From assembly GCA_030066685.1 (NCBI GenBank), contig JASJBF010000016.1, positions 1 to 64,000 on the forward strand: 64,000 bases of DNA. The letters run 5' to 3'. Made by a program: the position numbers and the translations under genes. The DNA comes from Kiloniellales bacterium. GTDB taxonomy: Bacteria > Pseudomonadota > Alphaproteobacteria > Kiloniellales > JAKSBE01. Below, one piece after another: positions 53,527 to 62,971 of this stretch. The notes under the pieces are model-generated. The model worked only from the letters and a program-made list of their open reading frames with translations. It had not been told where the DNA came from and searched no databases. Every line of letters starts with the position of its first letter. The stretch's first letter is position 1.

Positions 53527-55461
53527 ATGGATTCCCACGCCCGAGTCATCGAACCGGAATCCCCAAACCTCGAATCAGTCATCGAAGACGCCAAGGAAGA
53601 GCTGTTGAAGCGGCAACGCGACGACGGCCACTGGATCTTCGAGTTCGAGGCGGACGCGACCATTCCGTCGGAATATCTGCTGTTGCAGCATTTCCTCGGA
53701 AGCGTCGACGAAGCGTTGCAGGCGAAGATCGCCGTCTATCTGCGTCGCATTCAGGGTGAACACGGCGGTTGGCCGCTGTTCTTCGACGGCGACCTGGACG
53801 TCTCCGCCACGGTCAAAGCCTACTACGCTCTGAAGTTGGCCGGCGACGACCCCGAGACGCCGCACATGGTGCGGGCGCGTGAGGCGCTCCTGGCCCGGGG
53901 CGGGGCGGCCAAGGCCAACGTCTTCACCCGCATCACCCTGGCGCTCTTCGGCCAGGTGCCTTGGCGGGCGGTGCCGGTCATGCCGGTCGAGATCATGCTG
54001 CTGCCGCAGTGGTTCCCCTTCCACCTCTCGAAGGTGTCCTACTGGTCGCGGACGGTGATCGCGCCGCTGCTGGTGCTGATGGCCCTGAAGCCCAAGGCCA
54101 AGAACCCCAAGGGCGTCGACATCCGCGAGCTCTTCCTCCAGGACCCGGAGGACGAGGACTACAAGATGAACGCCACCGGCAAGGCGCTGGGCTCGGTCTT
54201 CGTCGGGATCGACAAGGTGCTGCGCGCGGTCGAGCCCCTATTCCCGAAGAAAAGCCGCGCGCTGGCCATCGACAAGGCCGTCGACTTCATCAAGCCGCGG
54301 CTCAACGGCGAGGACGGCCTGGGCGGCATCTTCCCGGCTATGGCCAACGCGGTCATGGCCTTCGAGGCCCTGGGCTATCCGCGCGACGACGCCGACTTCG
54401 CGACTGCCCGCGACGCCATCGAGAAGATGCTGGTGGTGCGCGAGGACGAGGCCTATTGCCAGCCCTGCCTCTCGCCGATCTGGGACACCTGCCTGGCCGC
54501 CCACGCCCTGCTCGAGGCCGGCGAAGACCCGGACGGCGGCGCCATGCGCAAGGCCTACCAGTGGCTGCTGGACCGCGAGATCACCGAGGTCAAGGGCGAC
54601 TGGGCCTGGCAGCGTCCCGACCTAGCGCCCAGCGGCTGGGCCTTCGAGTACCGCAACGACCACTATCCCGATGTCGACGACACCGCGGTCGTGGTCGCCG
54701 CCCTGGACCGGGCCAAGACCCCCAATCACCACGCCGCCGTCGAGCGGGCCGCGGTCTGGATCGAAGGCATGCAGAGCCGCAACGGCGGCTGGGGCTCTTT
54801 CGACGCCGACAACACCTGCGACTATCTGAACTACATCCCCTTCGCCGACCACGGCGCCTTGCTCGATCCGCCGACGGTGGACGTCACCGCGCGCTGCATC
54901 TCGATGCTGTGCCAGCTCGGCTACGACCGGAACCATCCGGTTGTCGCCCGCGGCCTAGCGTACCTGCGCAGCGAGCAGGAGGAGGACGGCTCCTGGTACG
55001 GCCGCTGGGGCATCAACTACGTCTACGGCACCTGGTCGGCGCTCTGCGCCTTCAACATCGCCGGCGAGGACATGCAGGCCCCGCACATCCGCAAGGCGGT
55101 CGAATATCTCGAAACCGTGCAGCGGGAAGACGGCGGCTGGGGCGAGGACTGCGCGACTTACTGGCTCGAGCGACGCAAGGAGGTCAAGGCCAGCACGCCG
55201 TCGCAGACCTCCTGGGCCCTGCTCGCCCTGATGGCCGCAGGTGAGGTCGACAGCCCAGCGGTCGAGCGCGGCGTCAACTACCTGCTGAACCTGCCGCGCG
55301 AGGGTGCGAAGTGGCAGGAAGACCACTACACGGGCACCGGCTTCCCGCGGGTCTTTTACATCCGCTACGACGGCTACAGCGCCTACTTCCCGCTCTGGGC
55401 CCTGGCCCGCTACCGCAACCTCCGCCAGGCCAACGAGCGCAGCGTCAGGTACGGCATGTGA
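53527..55461 (+). CDS. shc: Squalene-hopene cyclase (Shc/HpnF)
   Basis: This enzyme cyclises squalene to hopene and hopanol on the inner membrane. The 644-residue protein has the catalytic DXDD motif D382-V-D384-D385 in DVDDTAVVVAAL. Several QW repeats are recognisable (NGGWGSFDADNT, EDGSWYGRWGINYVYGTW, EDGGWGEDCATYW). The sequence WFPFHLSKVSYWSRT in the first half is also typical of the family. A terminal GYSAYFPLWALARYR completes it. The 99-bp spacer from hpnE is the longest in the hpnB-hpnG run and could contain an internal promoter. The last 4 bp overlap the hpnG start. Confidence 0.97.
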   Translation: MDSHARVIEPESPNLESVIEDAKEELLKRQRDDGHWIFEFEADATIPSEYLLLQHFLGSVDEALQAKIAVYLRRIQGEHGGWPLFFDGDLDVSATVKAYYALKLAGDDPETPHMVRAREALLARGGAAKANVFTRITLALFGQVPWRAVPVMPVEIMLLPQWFPFHLSKVSYWSRTVIAPLLVLMALKPKAKNPKGVDIRELFLQDPEDEDYKMNATGKALGSVFVGIDKVLRAVEPLFPKKSRALAIDKAVDFIKPRLNGEDGLGGIFPAMANAVMAFEALGYPRDDADFATARDAIEKMLVVREDEAYCQPCLSPIWDTCLAAHALLEAGEDPDGGAMRKAYQWLLDREITEVKGDWAWQRPDLAPSGWAFEYRNDHYPDVDDTAVVVAALDRAKTPNHHAAVERAAVWIEGMQSRNGGWGSFDADNTCDYLNYIPFADHGALLDPPTVDVTARCISMLCQLGYDRNHPVVARGLAYLRSEQEEDGSWYGRWGINYVYGTWSALCAFNIAGEDMQAPHIRKAVEYLETVQREDGGWGEDCATYWLERRKEVKASTPSQTSWALLALMAAGEVDSPAVERGVNYLLNLPREGAKWQEDHYTGTGFPRVFYIRYDGYSAYFPLWALARYRNLRQANERSVRYGM

Positions 55462-56156
55462 CCCGGCTGGGCGTGGTCGTCGGCCTCGCCGCAGAGGCCG
55501 AGATCATCGCTCCTGCCGAGCCGCTGGGCGAAGGGCCGGCTTCCCTGCTGGCGATCTCGGGCGCCGACAGCGACCGCGCCGCCGAATCCGCCCTACGGCT
55601 GATCGCCGAGGGCGCCGGGGCGCTCTTGTCCTTCGGCATCGCCGGCGCGCTGTCACCGGCACTTCGCCCGGGTGCCTTGATCCTGCCCCCGACCGTGATC
55701 TGCCCGGATGGCCAACAGGCCGAGACCGACCCGCGGTGGCGTGACAATCTCGGTGCCTGCCTTGAGGAACAAGGCCTCACGGCCCTCGCGGAGCCCCTTC
55801 TGGGAAGCGCGGAGACGGTGACCACGCCCGACGCGAAAGCTGCCCTCTTCGCGCGCCATGGCGCCCTGGCGGTGGACATGGAGAGCCATGCGGTGGCGAC
55901 TGCCGCCCTGGCGGCCGGGCTGCCCTTCCTGGTGCTGCGGAGCATCGCCGATCCCGCCGGACGGGCCCTGCCGTCCTGGGCCATGGCGGCCACCGGTCCC
56001 GACGGCCGGGTCAGGCTTGGGACCGCAGTCGTGGCCCTCTGCCGCCGGCCCTGGGAAATCCCAGCGGCGATCCGGCTCGGTGCCGAGACCCGGCGCGCGC
56101 TGAACGCCCTAGGCCGCGCTGTCCGCCTTTGCCCGCGGCTCGGGCTGCCGCTCTGA
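55458..56156 (+). CDS. hpnG: Adenosylhopane nucleosidase-type phosphorylase HpnG
   Basis: HpnG removes adenine from adenosylhopane during synthesis of bacteriohopanetetrol-type side chains. The 232-residue protein is related to MTA/SAH nucleosidases. It has the N-terminal VVVGLAAEAEIIAP, the segment LLSFGIAGALSPALRPGALILP and the purine-nucleoside motif VDMESHAVATAALAAGLPF. The GTG at 55458 overlaps the shc stop (ATGTGA arrangement) and is the only start compatible with the family N-terminus. Its 3' end overlaps the convergent hpnH gene by 48 bp. Confidence 0.92.
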   Translation: MTRLGVVVGLAAEAEIIAPAEPLGEGPASLLAISGADSDRAAESALRLIAEGAGALLSFGIAGALSPALRPGALILPPTVICPDGQQAETDPRWRDNLGACLEEQGLTALAEPLLGSAETVTTPDAKAALFARHGALAVDMESHAVATAALAAGLPFLVLRSIADPAGRALPSWAMAATGPDGRVRLGTAVVALCRRPWEIPAAIRLGAETRRALNALGRAVRLCPRLGLPL

Positions 56157-57281
56157 AGACCCCGCCGCGGGGGCGTGGATCTCCTCGACCGCCTCGCGGA
56201 CCAGGGCATCGAAGACGAACTCCGCCGGCCGCTGCTTGTCGAGCGGGATCTCCGGCGCCATCGGGCCCTCGGTGTCGATGCCCTTGCGAGACAGCTTCCA
56301 GGCCTTGAGCGGGTTGTTGAGGGTGTCGGTCACCGCCGTCGCCTCGTAACCGCAGTGGACCATGCAGTTGGCGCACTTCTCGTAGTTGCCGGTCCCGTAG
56401 CCGTCCCAGTCGGTCGACTCCATCAGCTCCGTGAAGGAGGCGGCATAGCCCTCGTTGAGCAGGTAGCAGGGCCGCTGCCAGCCGAAGATGTTGCGGGTCG
56501 GGTTGCCCCAGGGCGTGCACTCGTAGGTTTGGTTGCCGGCCAGGAAGTCGAGGAACAGGGTCGACTGGCTGAAGTCCCAGTTCTTGCCCTCGCCGCGTCG
56601 GAAGACGTCGCGGAAGAGGTTCTTGGTCCGCTCGCGAGTCAGGAAATGCTCCTGGTCCGGCGCCCGCTCGTAGGCATAGCCCGGCGAGACCGTGATCCCG
56701 TCGACCTTGAGCTCGTCGGTCACATAATCGAAGAACTCGGCGACCTTGTCCGGCTCCGCGTTGTTGAACAGCGTCGAGTTGACGTTGACGCGGAAGCCCT
56801 TGGCCTTGACCGCCTTGATCGCCTTGATCGCGCGCTGGAAGACGCCCTTCTGGTCGACCGCGTGGTCGTGCTCCTCCTCCAGGCCGTCGAGATGGATGGA
56901 GAAGGTCAGATAGGGGCTCGGCTTGAAGAGGTGGAGCTTCTTCTCCAGCAGCAGCGCGTTGGTGCAGAGGTAGACGAAGCGCTTGCGCTTGATCAGCTCC
57001 GAGACGATCTCGCCGATCTCCTTGTGCAGCAAGGGCTCGCCGCCGGGAATCGAGACCATGGGCGCGCCGCACTCCTCGGCCGCCTGGATGCAGTCCTCGA
57101 CCGAGAGGCGCTTGTTGAGGATGGCGTCCGGATAGTCGATCTTGCCGCAGCCCGGACAGGCCAGGTTGCAGCGGAACAGCGGCTCCAGCATCAGCACCAG
57201 GGGATAGCGCTTCCGTCCGGTCAGGCGCTGCTTGAGGATATAGGCACCGACGCGGATCTGCTGTCTCAGGGGAATCGGCAA
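56109..57281 (-). CDS. hpnH: Adenosyl-hopene transferase HpnH (radical SAM)
   Basis: HpnH joins the 5'-deoxyadenosyl group to hopene, the first step of side-chain extension. The 390-residue protein has the radical SAM cluster C38-x3-C42-x2-C45 (FRCNLACPGCGKI) and the SIPGGEPLLH motif. A C-terminal cysteine set (YEKCANCMVHCGYEA) is typical of the family. It is transcribed convergently with the main hpn run and overlaps hpnG by 48 bp. The last 30 residues are Ala/Glu-rich and look like a disordered tail. ATG 57281. Confidence 0.96.
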   Translation of the reverse strand: MPIPLRQQIRVGAYILKQRLTGRKRYPLVLMLEPLFRCNLACPGCGKIDYPDAILNKRLSVEDCIQAAEECGAPMVSIPGGEPLLHKEIGEIVSELIKRKRFVYLCTNALLLEKKLHLFKPSPYLTFSIHLDGLEEEHDHAVDQKGVFQRAIKAIKAVKAKGFRVNVNSTLFNNAEPDKVAEFFDYVTDELKVDGITVSPGYAYERAPDQEHFLTRERTKNLFRDVFRRGEGKNWDFSQSTLFLDFLAGNQTYECTPWGNPTRNIFGWQRPCYLLNEGYAASFTELMESTDWDGYGTGNYEKCANCMVHCGYEATAVTDTLNNPLKAWKLSRKGIDTEGPMAPEIPLDKQRPAEFVFDALVREAVEEIHAPAAGSSERQPEPRAKADSAA

Positions 57282-57523
57282 GGTCTGGACCCTCTCATCC
57301 GTGAACTGCGAGCGCTCAAGCCTCCGTCCGGCCCGAGGCGGCCGGCGCAGAGTTGCGAATCAGACGCATTTAGCGCGGCGTCGCGGTAAAAATGCCCCTT
57401 CCGCAGCCCGGCTTCAAGGCCAAGCAGACGCAGAAGGCCGAACGGCGCGAAAGAACTTGCGAGGCGTGATCCCTCGGCCACAGCCTTCGCCCCCGTAGTG
57501 GGCCGGCAGGTTCGGCGCCGGAG

Positions 57524-58516
57524 CTATTGCAGATAGCCGCCCCGCCTGAACCATTCGATGGAGTCGGCCAGCGCCTCCTCCCAGGGCCGAAAGCGATAGC
57601 CCAGGTCGGAGATGGCCTTGGCGCTGGAAAAGAACATCCGTTTACGCGCCATGCGGACGCCTTCGATCGTCACGAAGGGGGTGCCGTTTGGGCGCAGCCG
57701 CGACCAGGCTTCGGAGGCCGCCGCGATCGGCATGACCACGCTGTGCGGCAGCTTGACCCGCGGGGCCTTGCCGCCGGTCAGCTGAGCAATGCCCTCCAGG
57801 ATCTCGGCCAGGGTCATGTTGGTCCCGCCCAGGATATATCGCTCGCCGATCTGACCGATGTCATAGGCCAGGAGATGGCCCTCGGCGACATCGTCCACAT
57901 GGACCACGTTGAGGCCGGTGTCGACGAAGGCCGGCATGCGCCCGGCGGCGGCCTCGACGATCATGCGCCCGGTCGGGGTCGGCTTGACGTCGCGCGGCCC
58001 GATCGGCGTCGAGGGGTTGACGATGACGATGGGCAGGCCGGCCTCGGCGATCAGCTCATTGACCGCCTCTTCGGCCAGGAACTTGGAGCGCTTGTAGTGC
58101 CCGATCATGTCCTTGAGGTTTGACGGCGTCTCCTCGTCGGCCGGCGTACCATCCCTGTGGATGCCGAGGGTCGCGACCGAGCTGGTGTAGACGATTCGCT
58201 CCACGCCGGCGTTGGCCGCCGCGCGCAGGAGGTTGCGGGTCCCCTCCAGGTTGGCCTGGTAGATCTCGTCCGGCCGGCGCGACCAGAGGCGGTAGTCGGC
58301 CGCCAGGTGATAGAGCCCGCGGGCGCCGGCAACCAAGGTCGACAGCGACGGCGGATCCAGGAGGTCTGCCTCGACGACTTCGATATCAAGGCCTTCGAGG
58401 TTGCGCCGGTCGCTCCCGGCGCGGGCCATCACGCGCACGGTCTCGCCGCGCTTCAACAAGCTGCGAACCACGGACGAGCCGACGAAGCCGGTGGCCCCGG
58501 TAACGACGACGGTCAA
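57524..58516 (-). CDS. hpnA: Hopanoid-associated sugar epimerase HpnA
   Basis: HpnA is an extended short-chain dehydrogenase/NAD-dependent epimerase found with hopanoid genes. The 330-residue protein starts LTVVVTGATGFVGSSVV with the Rossmann glycine motif. It also has the family HLAADYRLWSRRPDEIY segment and the YKRSKFLAE catalytic YxxxK. The TTG start at 58516 is preferred because GGGGAGG (58524-58530 on the plus strand as CCTCCCC) lies 7 nt upstream; the frame extends to 58591 without homology. It lies upstream of hpnH on the same strand with a 242-bp spacer. Confidence 0.92.
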   Translation of the reverse strand: MTVVVTGATGFVGSSVVRSLLKRGETVRVMARAGSDRRNLEGLDIEVVEADLLDPPSLSTLVAGARGLYHLAADYRLWSRRPDEIYQANLEGTRNLLRAAANAGVERIVYTSSVATLGIHRDGTPADEETPSNLKDMIGHYKRSKFLAEEAVNELIAEAGLPIVIVNPSTPIGPRDVKPTPTGRMIVEAAAGRMPAFVDTGLNVVHVDDVAEGHLLAYDIGQIGERYILGGTNMTLAEILEGIAQLTGGKAPRVKLPHSVVMPIAAASEAWSRLRPNGTPFVTIEGVRMARKRMFFSSAKAISDLGYRFRPWEEALADSIEWFRRGGYLQ

Positions 58517-58702
58517 GACTGAGCCTCCCCTCCTGATCCGGCCAGAGCCTGCAGGGATTCCTGGGACGACGGCGGATTCTGACGACACCACATTGACTTG
58601 TAAGCCGAAAGGTACGACCTAATGCGCGAGGGAAAAACGGGTGCGCACGACATCCGAACGAGAGCTTACTGCCCAGCCGAAACCCGCGCCAGAGGAGATA
58701 TT

Positions 58703-59326
58703 GTGTCGCGTTTCCTCGTTGTCATCCTGACACTTCTCTTCACCCTCGGCTCCCCTGCGGCGGCCGGCGATTCGACCGGGCCGAGCGCGGCGGTCGCGCG
58801 GCTGAACGCGGCCCTGCTGGACGCCATGAAGAACGCAGCGCAGCTCGGCTACACGGGGCGCTACCAGCGCCTGGCCCCGGTCCTCAGCGAAACCTTCAAC
58901 TTTCCGGTCATGGCTCGGGTCTCGGTCGGCCGGCATTGGTCCAAGCTCTCCGCCGAACAGCGCGATCGGCTGGTCGATGCCTTCTCGCGCATGAGCATCG
59001 CGACCTTCGCCGCCCGCTTCGACGGCTACTCCGGGGAGAAGATGGAAGTCCTCGGCGAGGAGGAAGGCCTGCGGCAGTCCGTTCTGGTACGCAACCAGCT
59101 GGTCAAGGCCGACGGCGAGATCATTCCCCTGCACTACCTGATGCGCAAGTTCGAGGCGGGCTGGCGTGCGGTCGATGTCCACCTGGACGCCAAGTTCAGC
59201 GAGGTGGCGACAAAGCGCGCGGAATACACCTCGGTCATCAGCCGCGAGGGCTTCGACGCCCTGATCACCAGCCTCGAGCGGAAGATTGCCGAGCTGGCCT
59301 CCGGCCAGTCAGGCGACCAGGGATAA
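58703..59326 (+). CDS. hpnM: Hopanoid-associated periplasmic protein HpnM (MlaC/Ttg2D-like)
   Basis: The 207-residue protein has a signal peptide (SRFLVVILTLLFTLGSPAAAGD). A MlaC-type lipid-binding fold follows (VLSETFNFPVMARVSVGRHW, LVRNQLVKADGEIIPLHYLMR). HpnM-like proteins are thought to shuttle a lipid, probably hopanoid-related, through the periplasm to or from an MCE-type partner. The GTG at 58703 is supported by GAGGAG 6 nt upstream; the frame opens at 58622 with unrelated sequence. It is divergent from hpnA. The RND-type exporter HpnN is not in this window. Confidence 0.9.
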   Translation: MSRFLVVILTLLFTLGSPAAAGDSTGPSAAVARLNAALLDAMKNAAQLGYTGRYQRLAPVLSETFNFPVMARVSVGRHWSKLSAEQRDRLVDAFSRMSIATFAARFDGYSGEKMEVLGEEEGLRQSVLVRNQLVKADGEIIPLHYLMRKFEAGWRAVDVHLDAKFSEVATKRAEYTSVISREGFDALITSLERKIAELASGQSGDQG

Positions 59327-59338
59327 GGCCGCTCCACC

Positions 59339-60154
59339 TCAGATGATCGCGTGACGGATCCGGGCGGAGACCCATTCGCTGACCACGACCGTCAAGAGGA
59401 TCGCGATCAGGATCACGCTGACCTTGCTCCAGGCCAGCTCCATCACCGAGGCGTTCAGCTGGATCCCGATGCCACCGGCGCCGACCAGGCCGAGGATCGT
59501 CGATTCCCGGATGTTGATGTCCCAGCGGAACACCGAGATTCCGGCGAAGGCGGGGGCGATCTGCGGCACGATGCCGTAGGCCAGGACCTGCGGCTTCGCC
59601 GCGCCGGTCGCGGTGACCGCCTCGACCTGGCCCGGATCGATCTCCTCGATCGCCTCGTAAAGCAGCTTGGCGACGAAGCCGATGGAACGGAAGCCGATCG
59701 CGATGATCCCAGCGAACTCGCCCGGCCCGACGATGGCGACCAGCAGCAGCGCCCAGATCAGCGAGTTGATCGAGCGCGAGGCAACGATGATGAACAGCGC
59801 GATGGGACGCAGGAAGACGACGCTGGGCGTGGTGTTGCGGGCGGCGAGGAAAGCGACGGGAACGGCGATGACGATCGCCATCGCGGTCCCGATCGTGGCG
59901 ATGTTCAGGGTGTCCCAGAGCGGCACCCAGAGCTGGTCAATGTAGCTCCACCGCGGCGGAACCATGCGGTCCGCCAGGTCGCCGGCCTGGGTGCCGGCGT
60001 CGAGGACGAAGAACCAGATCGTCTTGTCCGAGATCAGCTGGAAGCAGTAGAGGAAGACCATCATCCCGATCAGCCAGCCGGCCCAGATCGCAAGCTGCCG
60101 GCCGCGCTCGCGCCGCTGCCAGACCTTGAGGCCGCCTTGTTCGCGAACCGGCAT
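59339..60154 (-). CDS. phnE: Phosphonate ABC transporter permease PhnE (second copy)
   Basis: The 271-residue permease has about six membrane helices and the binding-protein-dependent permease loop (LLYEAIEEIDPGQVEAVTATGAAKPQV), followed by WDINIRESTILGLVGAGGIG, which is characteristic of PhnE. It follows the first PhnE copy with a one-base overlap (TGATG), so both are co-translated. Together they form the membrane pore, probably as a heterodimer, for phosphonate or phosphite uptake. Confidence 0.92.
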   Translation of the reverse strand: MPVREQGGLKVWQRRERGRQLAIWAGWLIGMMVFLYCFQLISDKTIWFFVLDAGTQAGDLADRMVPPRWSYIDQLWVPLWDTLNIATIGTAMAIVIAVPVAFLAARNTTPSVVFLRPIALFIIVASRSINSLIWALLLVAIVGPGEFAGIIAIGFRSIGFVAKLLYEAIEEIDPGQVEAVTATGAAKPQVLAYGIVPQIAPAFAGISVFRWDINIRESTILGLVGAGGIGIQLNASVMELAWSKVSVILIAILLTVVVSEWVSARIRHAII

Positions 60155-60960
60155 CACTGCACCCACTTGCGGACGTAGCCGGAGAGGTACTCGATCGCCA
60201 TGACGATGGCGATGATGACCAGCAGGATCGCCGCCGCCGAATCGAACTCGTAGCGCTCGAAGGCGGTGTTCAGGGTCGCCCCGATCCCGCCGCCGCCGAC
60301 GATGCCGACGACCGCGGATTCCCGGAAGTTGATGTCGAAGCGGTAGAGCGACAGGCCGATGAAGCGGGGCAGGACCTGCGGCTGGACCGCGTAGTTCAGC
60401 CACTGGAACCAGCCGGCGCCGGTCGCCCGCACCGCCTCGGCCTGGGTCGGGTCCATGTCCTCGATGTCCTCGGCCAGCAGCTTGGCGAAGAACCCGATGG
60501 TGGCGAAGCTGAGGGTAACGAAGCCGGCGAAGGGCCCGAAGCCGAAGAGCTTGACGAAGAAGATCGCCAGGAGGACCTCCTGGAAGCTGCGCGACACGGC
60601 GATGATGCCCCGGCAGACGTAGTAGACCGGCAGCGGCGCGATGTTGCGCGCCGCGCCCAGCCCGACCGGCACCGAAATCAGGATGCCGACCACCGTCGAG
60701 GCCACGGTCATCCAGAGGCTTTCGTTGATCCCCTCGAGGATCTCCTCCCAGCGCGAGGTGAAGTCCGGCGGGAAGAAGGCGGCGATGAAGGCCTGGCCGC
60801 GCGGCAGGCCGTCGTAGACCCGCGACCAGTTGACCTCGATGGTGCCGAAGGCGGCCGCCAGATAGAGCGCGACGCCGAGGCCCAGGGTCCAGCGCAGCCA
60901 ACGGCGCTTGATCAGCGGCGGCGGCCGCCAGCGGCGCCCCGCCACCGTCGCCATGGTCAT
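60154..60960 (-). CDS. phnE: Phosphonate ABC transporter permease PhnE (first copy)
   Basis: The 268-residue permease has an N-terminal basic segment and about six helices. The EAA-like loop reads LLAEDIEDMDPTQAEAVRATGAG and is followed by FDINFRESAVVGIVGGGGIGATL, parallel to the second copy. It lies 13 bp downstream of phnC. Its region SFQEVLLAIFFVKLFGFGPF differs from the second copy (SINSLIWALLLVAIVGPGEF), showing that the two permeases have diverged well beyond a recent duplication. Confidence 0.92.
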   Translation of the reverse strand: MTMATVAGRRWRPPPLIKRRWLRWTLGLGVALYLAAAFGTIEVNWSRVYDGLPRGQAFIAAFFPPDFTSRWEEILEGINESLWMTVASTVVGILISVPVGLGAARNIAPLPVYYVCRGIIAVSRSFQEVLLAIFFVKLFGFGPFAGFVTLSFATIGFFAKLLAEDIEDMDPTQAEAVRATGAGWFQWLNYAVQPQVLPRFIGLSLYRFDINFRESAVVGIVGGGGIGATLNTAFERYEFDSAAAILLVIIAIVMAIEYLSGYVRKWVQ

Positions 60961-60973
60961 GGCCGCGCGCCCA

Positions 60974-61819
60974 TCAGGTCATGCCCGCCAGCCGGTCGCG
61001 GTCGGGCTCCGGCAGGTCGTGGTGCGCCGTGGTGTCTTCGGCCTCGTCGTCCTCTCCGTCCTTGCCGATCGTCGACGACCAGTCCTCCTCGCCGTAGATC
61101 TGGGTCAGGACCTTGTCGGTCAGGCCCTGTGGCCCGCCGTCGTAGACGATCTCGCCGAGCTGCAGGCCGACGATGCGCTGGGCGAACATCTTGGCCAGCA
61201 GGACGTCATGGATGTTGATGATCGCCGGCAGGGCCCGCTCCTCGCAGAGCTCGCAGATCAGGCGCATGATCTGCCGCGAGGTCTTGGGGTCGAGGCTGGC
61301 CGTCGGCTCGTCGACCAGCAGCAGCTGAGGGTCCTGGATCAGCGCCCGGGCGATCCCGACCCGTTGCCGCTGGCCGCCGGAGAGCTCGTCGGCCCGCTTG
61401 TCGACCATGTCCTCGAGCCCGACCCGTGCGAGGAGCCGGAAGGCCTCGTCGATGTCCCTCTGCGGGAAGCGCCGGAAGTAGCTGCGCCAGAAGCCGACGT
61501 AGCCCAGGCGGCCCGAGAGCACGTTCTCCATCACCGTCAGGCGCTCGACCAGGGCGTACTCCTGAAAGATCATGCCCATCTGGCGGCGCAGGCGGCGCAG
61601 GGCGCGGCCGCCCAGGCTGGTGATCTCGACCGTGTCCAGCCAGACCTTGCCGCCGCTCGGCTCGACCAGGCGGTTGATGCAGCGGATCAGGGTCGACTTG
61701 CCGGCCCCAGACGGGCCGATCAGGGCCAGGACCTGGCCCTTGGGCATCTCAAGATCGACGCCCTTCAGAGCCAGGTCCCCCGTCGGATAGCGCTTGGTCA
61801 GCCCCTCCAGGCGCAGCAC
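60974..61819 (-). CDS. phnC: Phosphonate ABC transporter ATP-binding protein PhnC
   Basis: The 281-residue ATPase has the Walker A GPSGAGKS (35-42) and the Q loop [20 protein letters not shown]. The signature is [16 protein letters not shown], Walker B is [13 protein letters not shown], and the switch histidine is in NIHDVLLA. The C-terminus ends with an unusually long acidic tail ([20 protein letters not shown], about 35 residues). It lies 28 bp downstream of phnD and 13 bp before the first permease gene. Confidence 0.94.
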   Translation of the reverse strand: MLRLEGLTKRYPTGDLALKGVDLEMPKGQVLALIGPSGAGKSTLIRCINRLVEPSGGKVWLDTVEITSLGGRALRRLRRQMGMIFQEYALVERLTVMENVLSGRLGYVGFWRSYFRRFPQRDIDEAFRLLARVGLEDMVDKRADELSGGQRQRVGIARALIQDPQLLLVDEPTASLDPKTSRQIMRLICELCEERALPAIINIHDVLLAKMFAQRIVGLQLGEIVYDGGPQGLTDKVLTQIYGEEDWSSTIGKDGEDDEAEDTTAHHDLPEPDRDRLAGMT

Positions 61820-61847
61820 GCCCCGCCTCCTCGGCCGCCGGCGCCGT

Positions 61848-62831
61848 TCAGCGGCAGTCGTAGGAGACGCCGTTGGCCGCGTCGATCTTGCGGATGACGT
61901 CCCAGTCCGACTTGTGGTGGATCGAGACGAAGCGGTCTTCCTTCTTGAACTCCTGCTTCAGGTCGCTGCCTTCCCAGTCGAAGGTGAAGAAGGCCTGCTT
62001 GATCTTGGCGACCAGGGCCGGATGCAGGTTGTGGGCGTGGCCGTAGCCGGTGGTCGGGAAGGTCGCCGACCTGTAGATCGTATTGATCTGCTCGGCCTTG
62101 ATGACCTCGCGGTCGATCATCCGCTTCAGGACCGAGTTGGCGACCGCGGCCGCCTCGTAGTCCTTGTTGGCGACGCCCAGGATCGAATTGTCGTGCTTGC
62201 CGGAAAAGGTGGTGGTGAAGTCCTGGTCGGCGACCATGCCGAACTCCGACTTGAGCAGCGCCGAGGGCGCCTTGAAGCCGGAGTTCGAGGTCGGCGAGGT
62301 GAAGGCCAGCTGCTTGCCCTTGAGGTCGGCCGGCGTCTGCAAGGGGCTGCCGGCCGGGACGATGATTTCCATCTCGTACCCGAAGGAGCCGTCGGCCGAG
62401 GCCATCATCGCGAAGGGCACGAAGCCGGCGCAGTTCACGGCCACCGGGTTGCCGCCGGTGTTGACCCCGGCCACGTGCAGCCGGCCGGAGCGCATCGCCT
62501 CGTACTGGGCGGCGTAGGACTGGACCGGGAAGAAGACCACCTTGCGGCCGGTGACCTTCGACATGTGGTCGATGAAGCTCTGCCAGACCTTGGCGTAGAC
62601 CGCCGGATCCTCGACCGGCGTATACGAGAAGATGACGGTGTCCGGATCGACCCACTTGCTCTCGTCCAGGGGCAGGTCGGCCACCAGGTCGCCGTCGCGG
62701 TCGCAGTAGCGCTGGTCGAGGGTCCCCCGCGGGCAGTCTTCCTGCGCCTGGACGGGCTGCGCGCCCAGGGCCAGGCCCAGCACCACCAAACCGGCAAGGC
62801 TGCCGGACATACGACTCGTCAAATGAAGCAT
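61848..62831 (-). CDS. phnD: Phosphate/phosphite/phosphonate substrate-binding protein PhnD
   Basis: The 327-residue periplasmic protein has a signal peptide (cleavage likely after AQPVQAQ, near residue 30). The PhnD fold is recognisable in [47 protein letters not shown] and [21 protein letters not shown] cysteine pair near the mature N-terminus (EDCPRGT and QRYCDRD) and two more later (VNCAG and the C-terminal YDCR) could form disulfides. ATG 62831 has GGGAGGAG 9 nt upstream. The ligand (phosphonate, phosphite or phosphate ester) cannot be decided from sequence. Confidence 0.93.
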   Translation of the reverse strand: MLHLTSRMSGSLAGLVVLGLALGAQPVQAQEDCPRGTLDQRYCDRDGDLVADLPLDESKWVDPDTVIFSYTPVEDPAVYAKVWQSFIDHMSKVTGRKVVFFPVQSYAAQYEAMRSGRLHVAGVNTGGNPVAVNCAGFVPFAMMASADGSFGYEMEIIVPAGSPLQTPADLKGKQLAFTSPTSNSGFKAPSALLKSEFGMVADQDFTTTFSGKHDNSILGVANKDYEAAAVANSVLKRMIDREVIKAEQINTIYRSATFPTTGYGHAHNLHPALVAKIKQAFFTFDWEGSDLKQEFKKEDRFVSIHHKSDWDVIRKIDAANGVSYDCR

Positions 62832-62971
62832 GAAGCTCGCTCCTCCCTGTTGAACGCCGCCGCTGATTGCGGACGGCGCGGCCCTTTGCGGGCTCGTTCT
62901 GACATTGATTTTTGACACTAGTTCGCGGATCGCCCGTACGCAAACGAACAGAGCCGGGGCCGTCCTGCGCC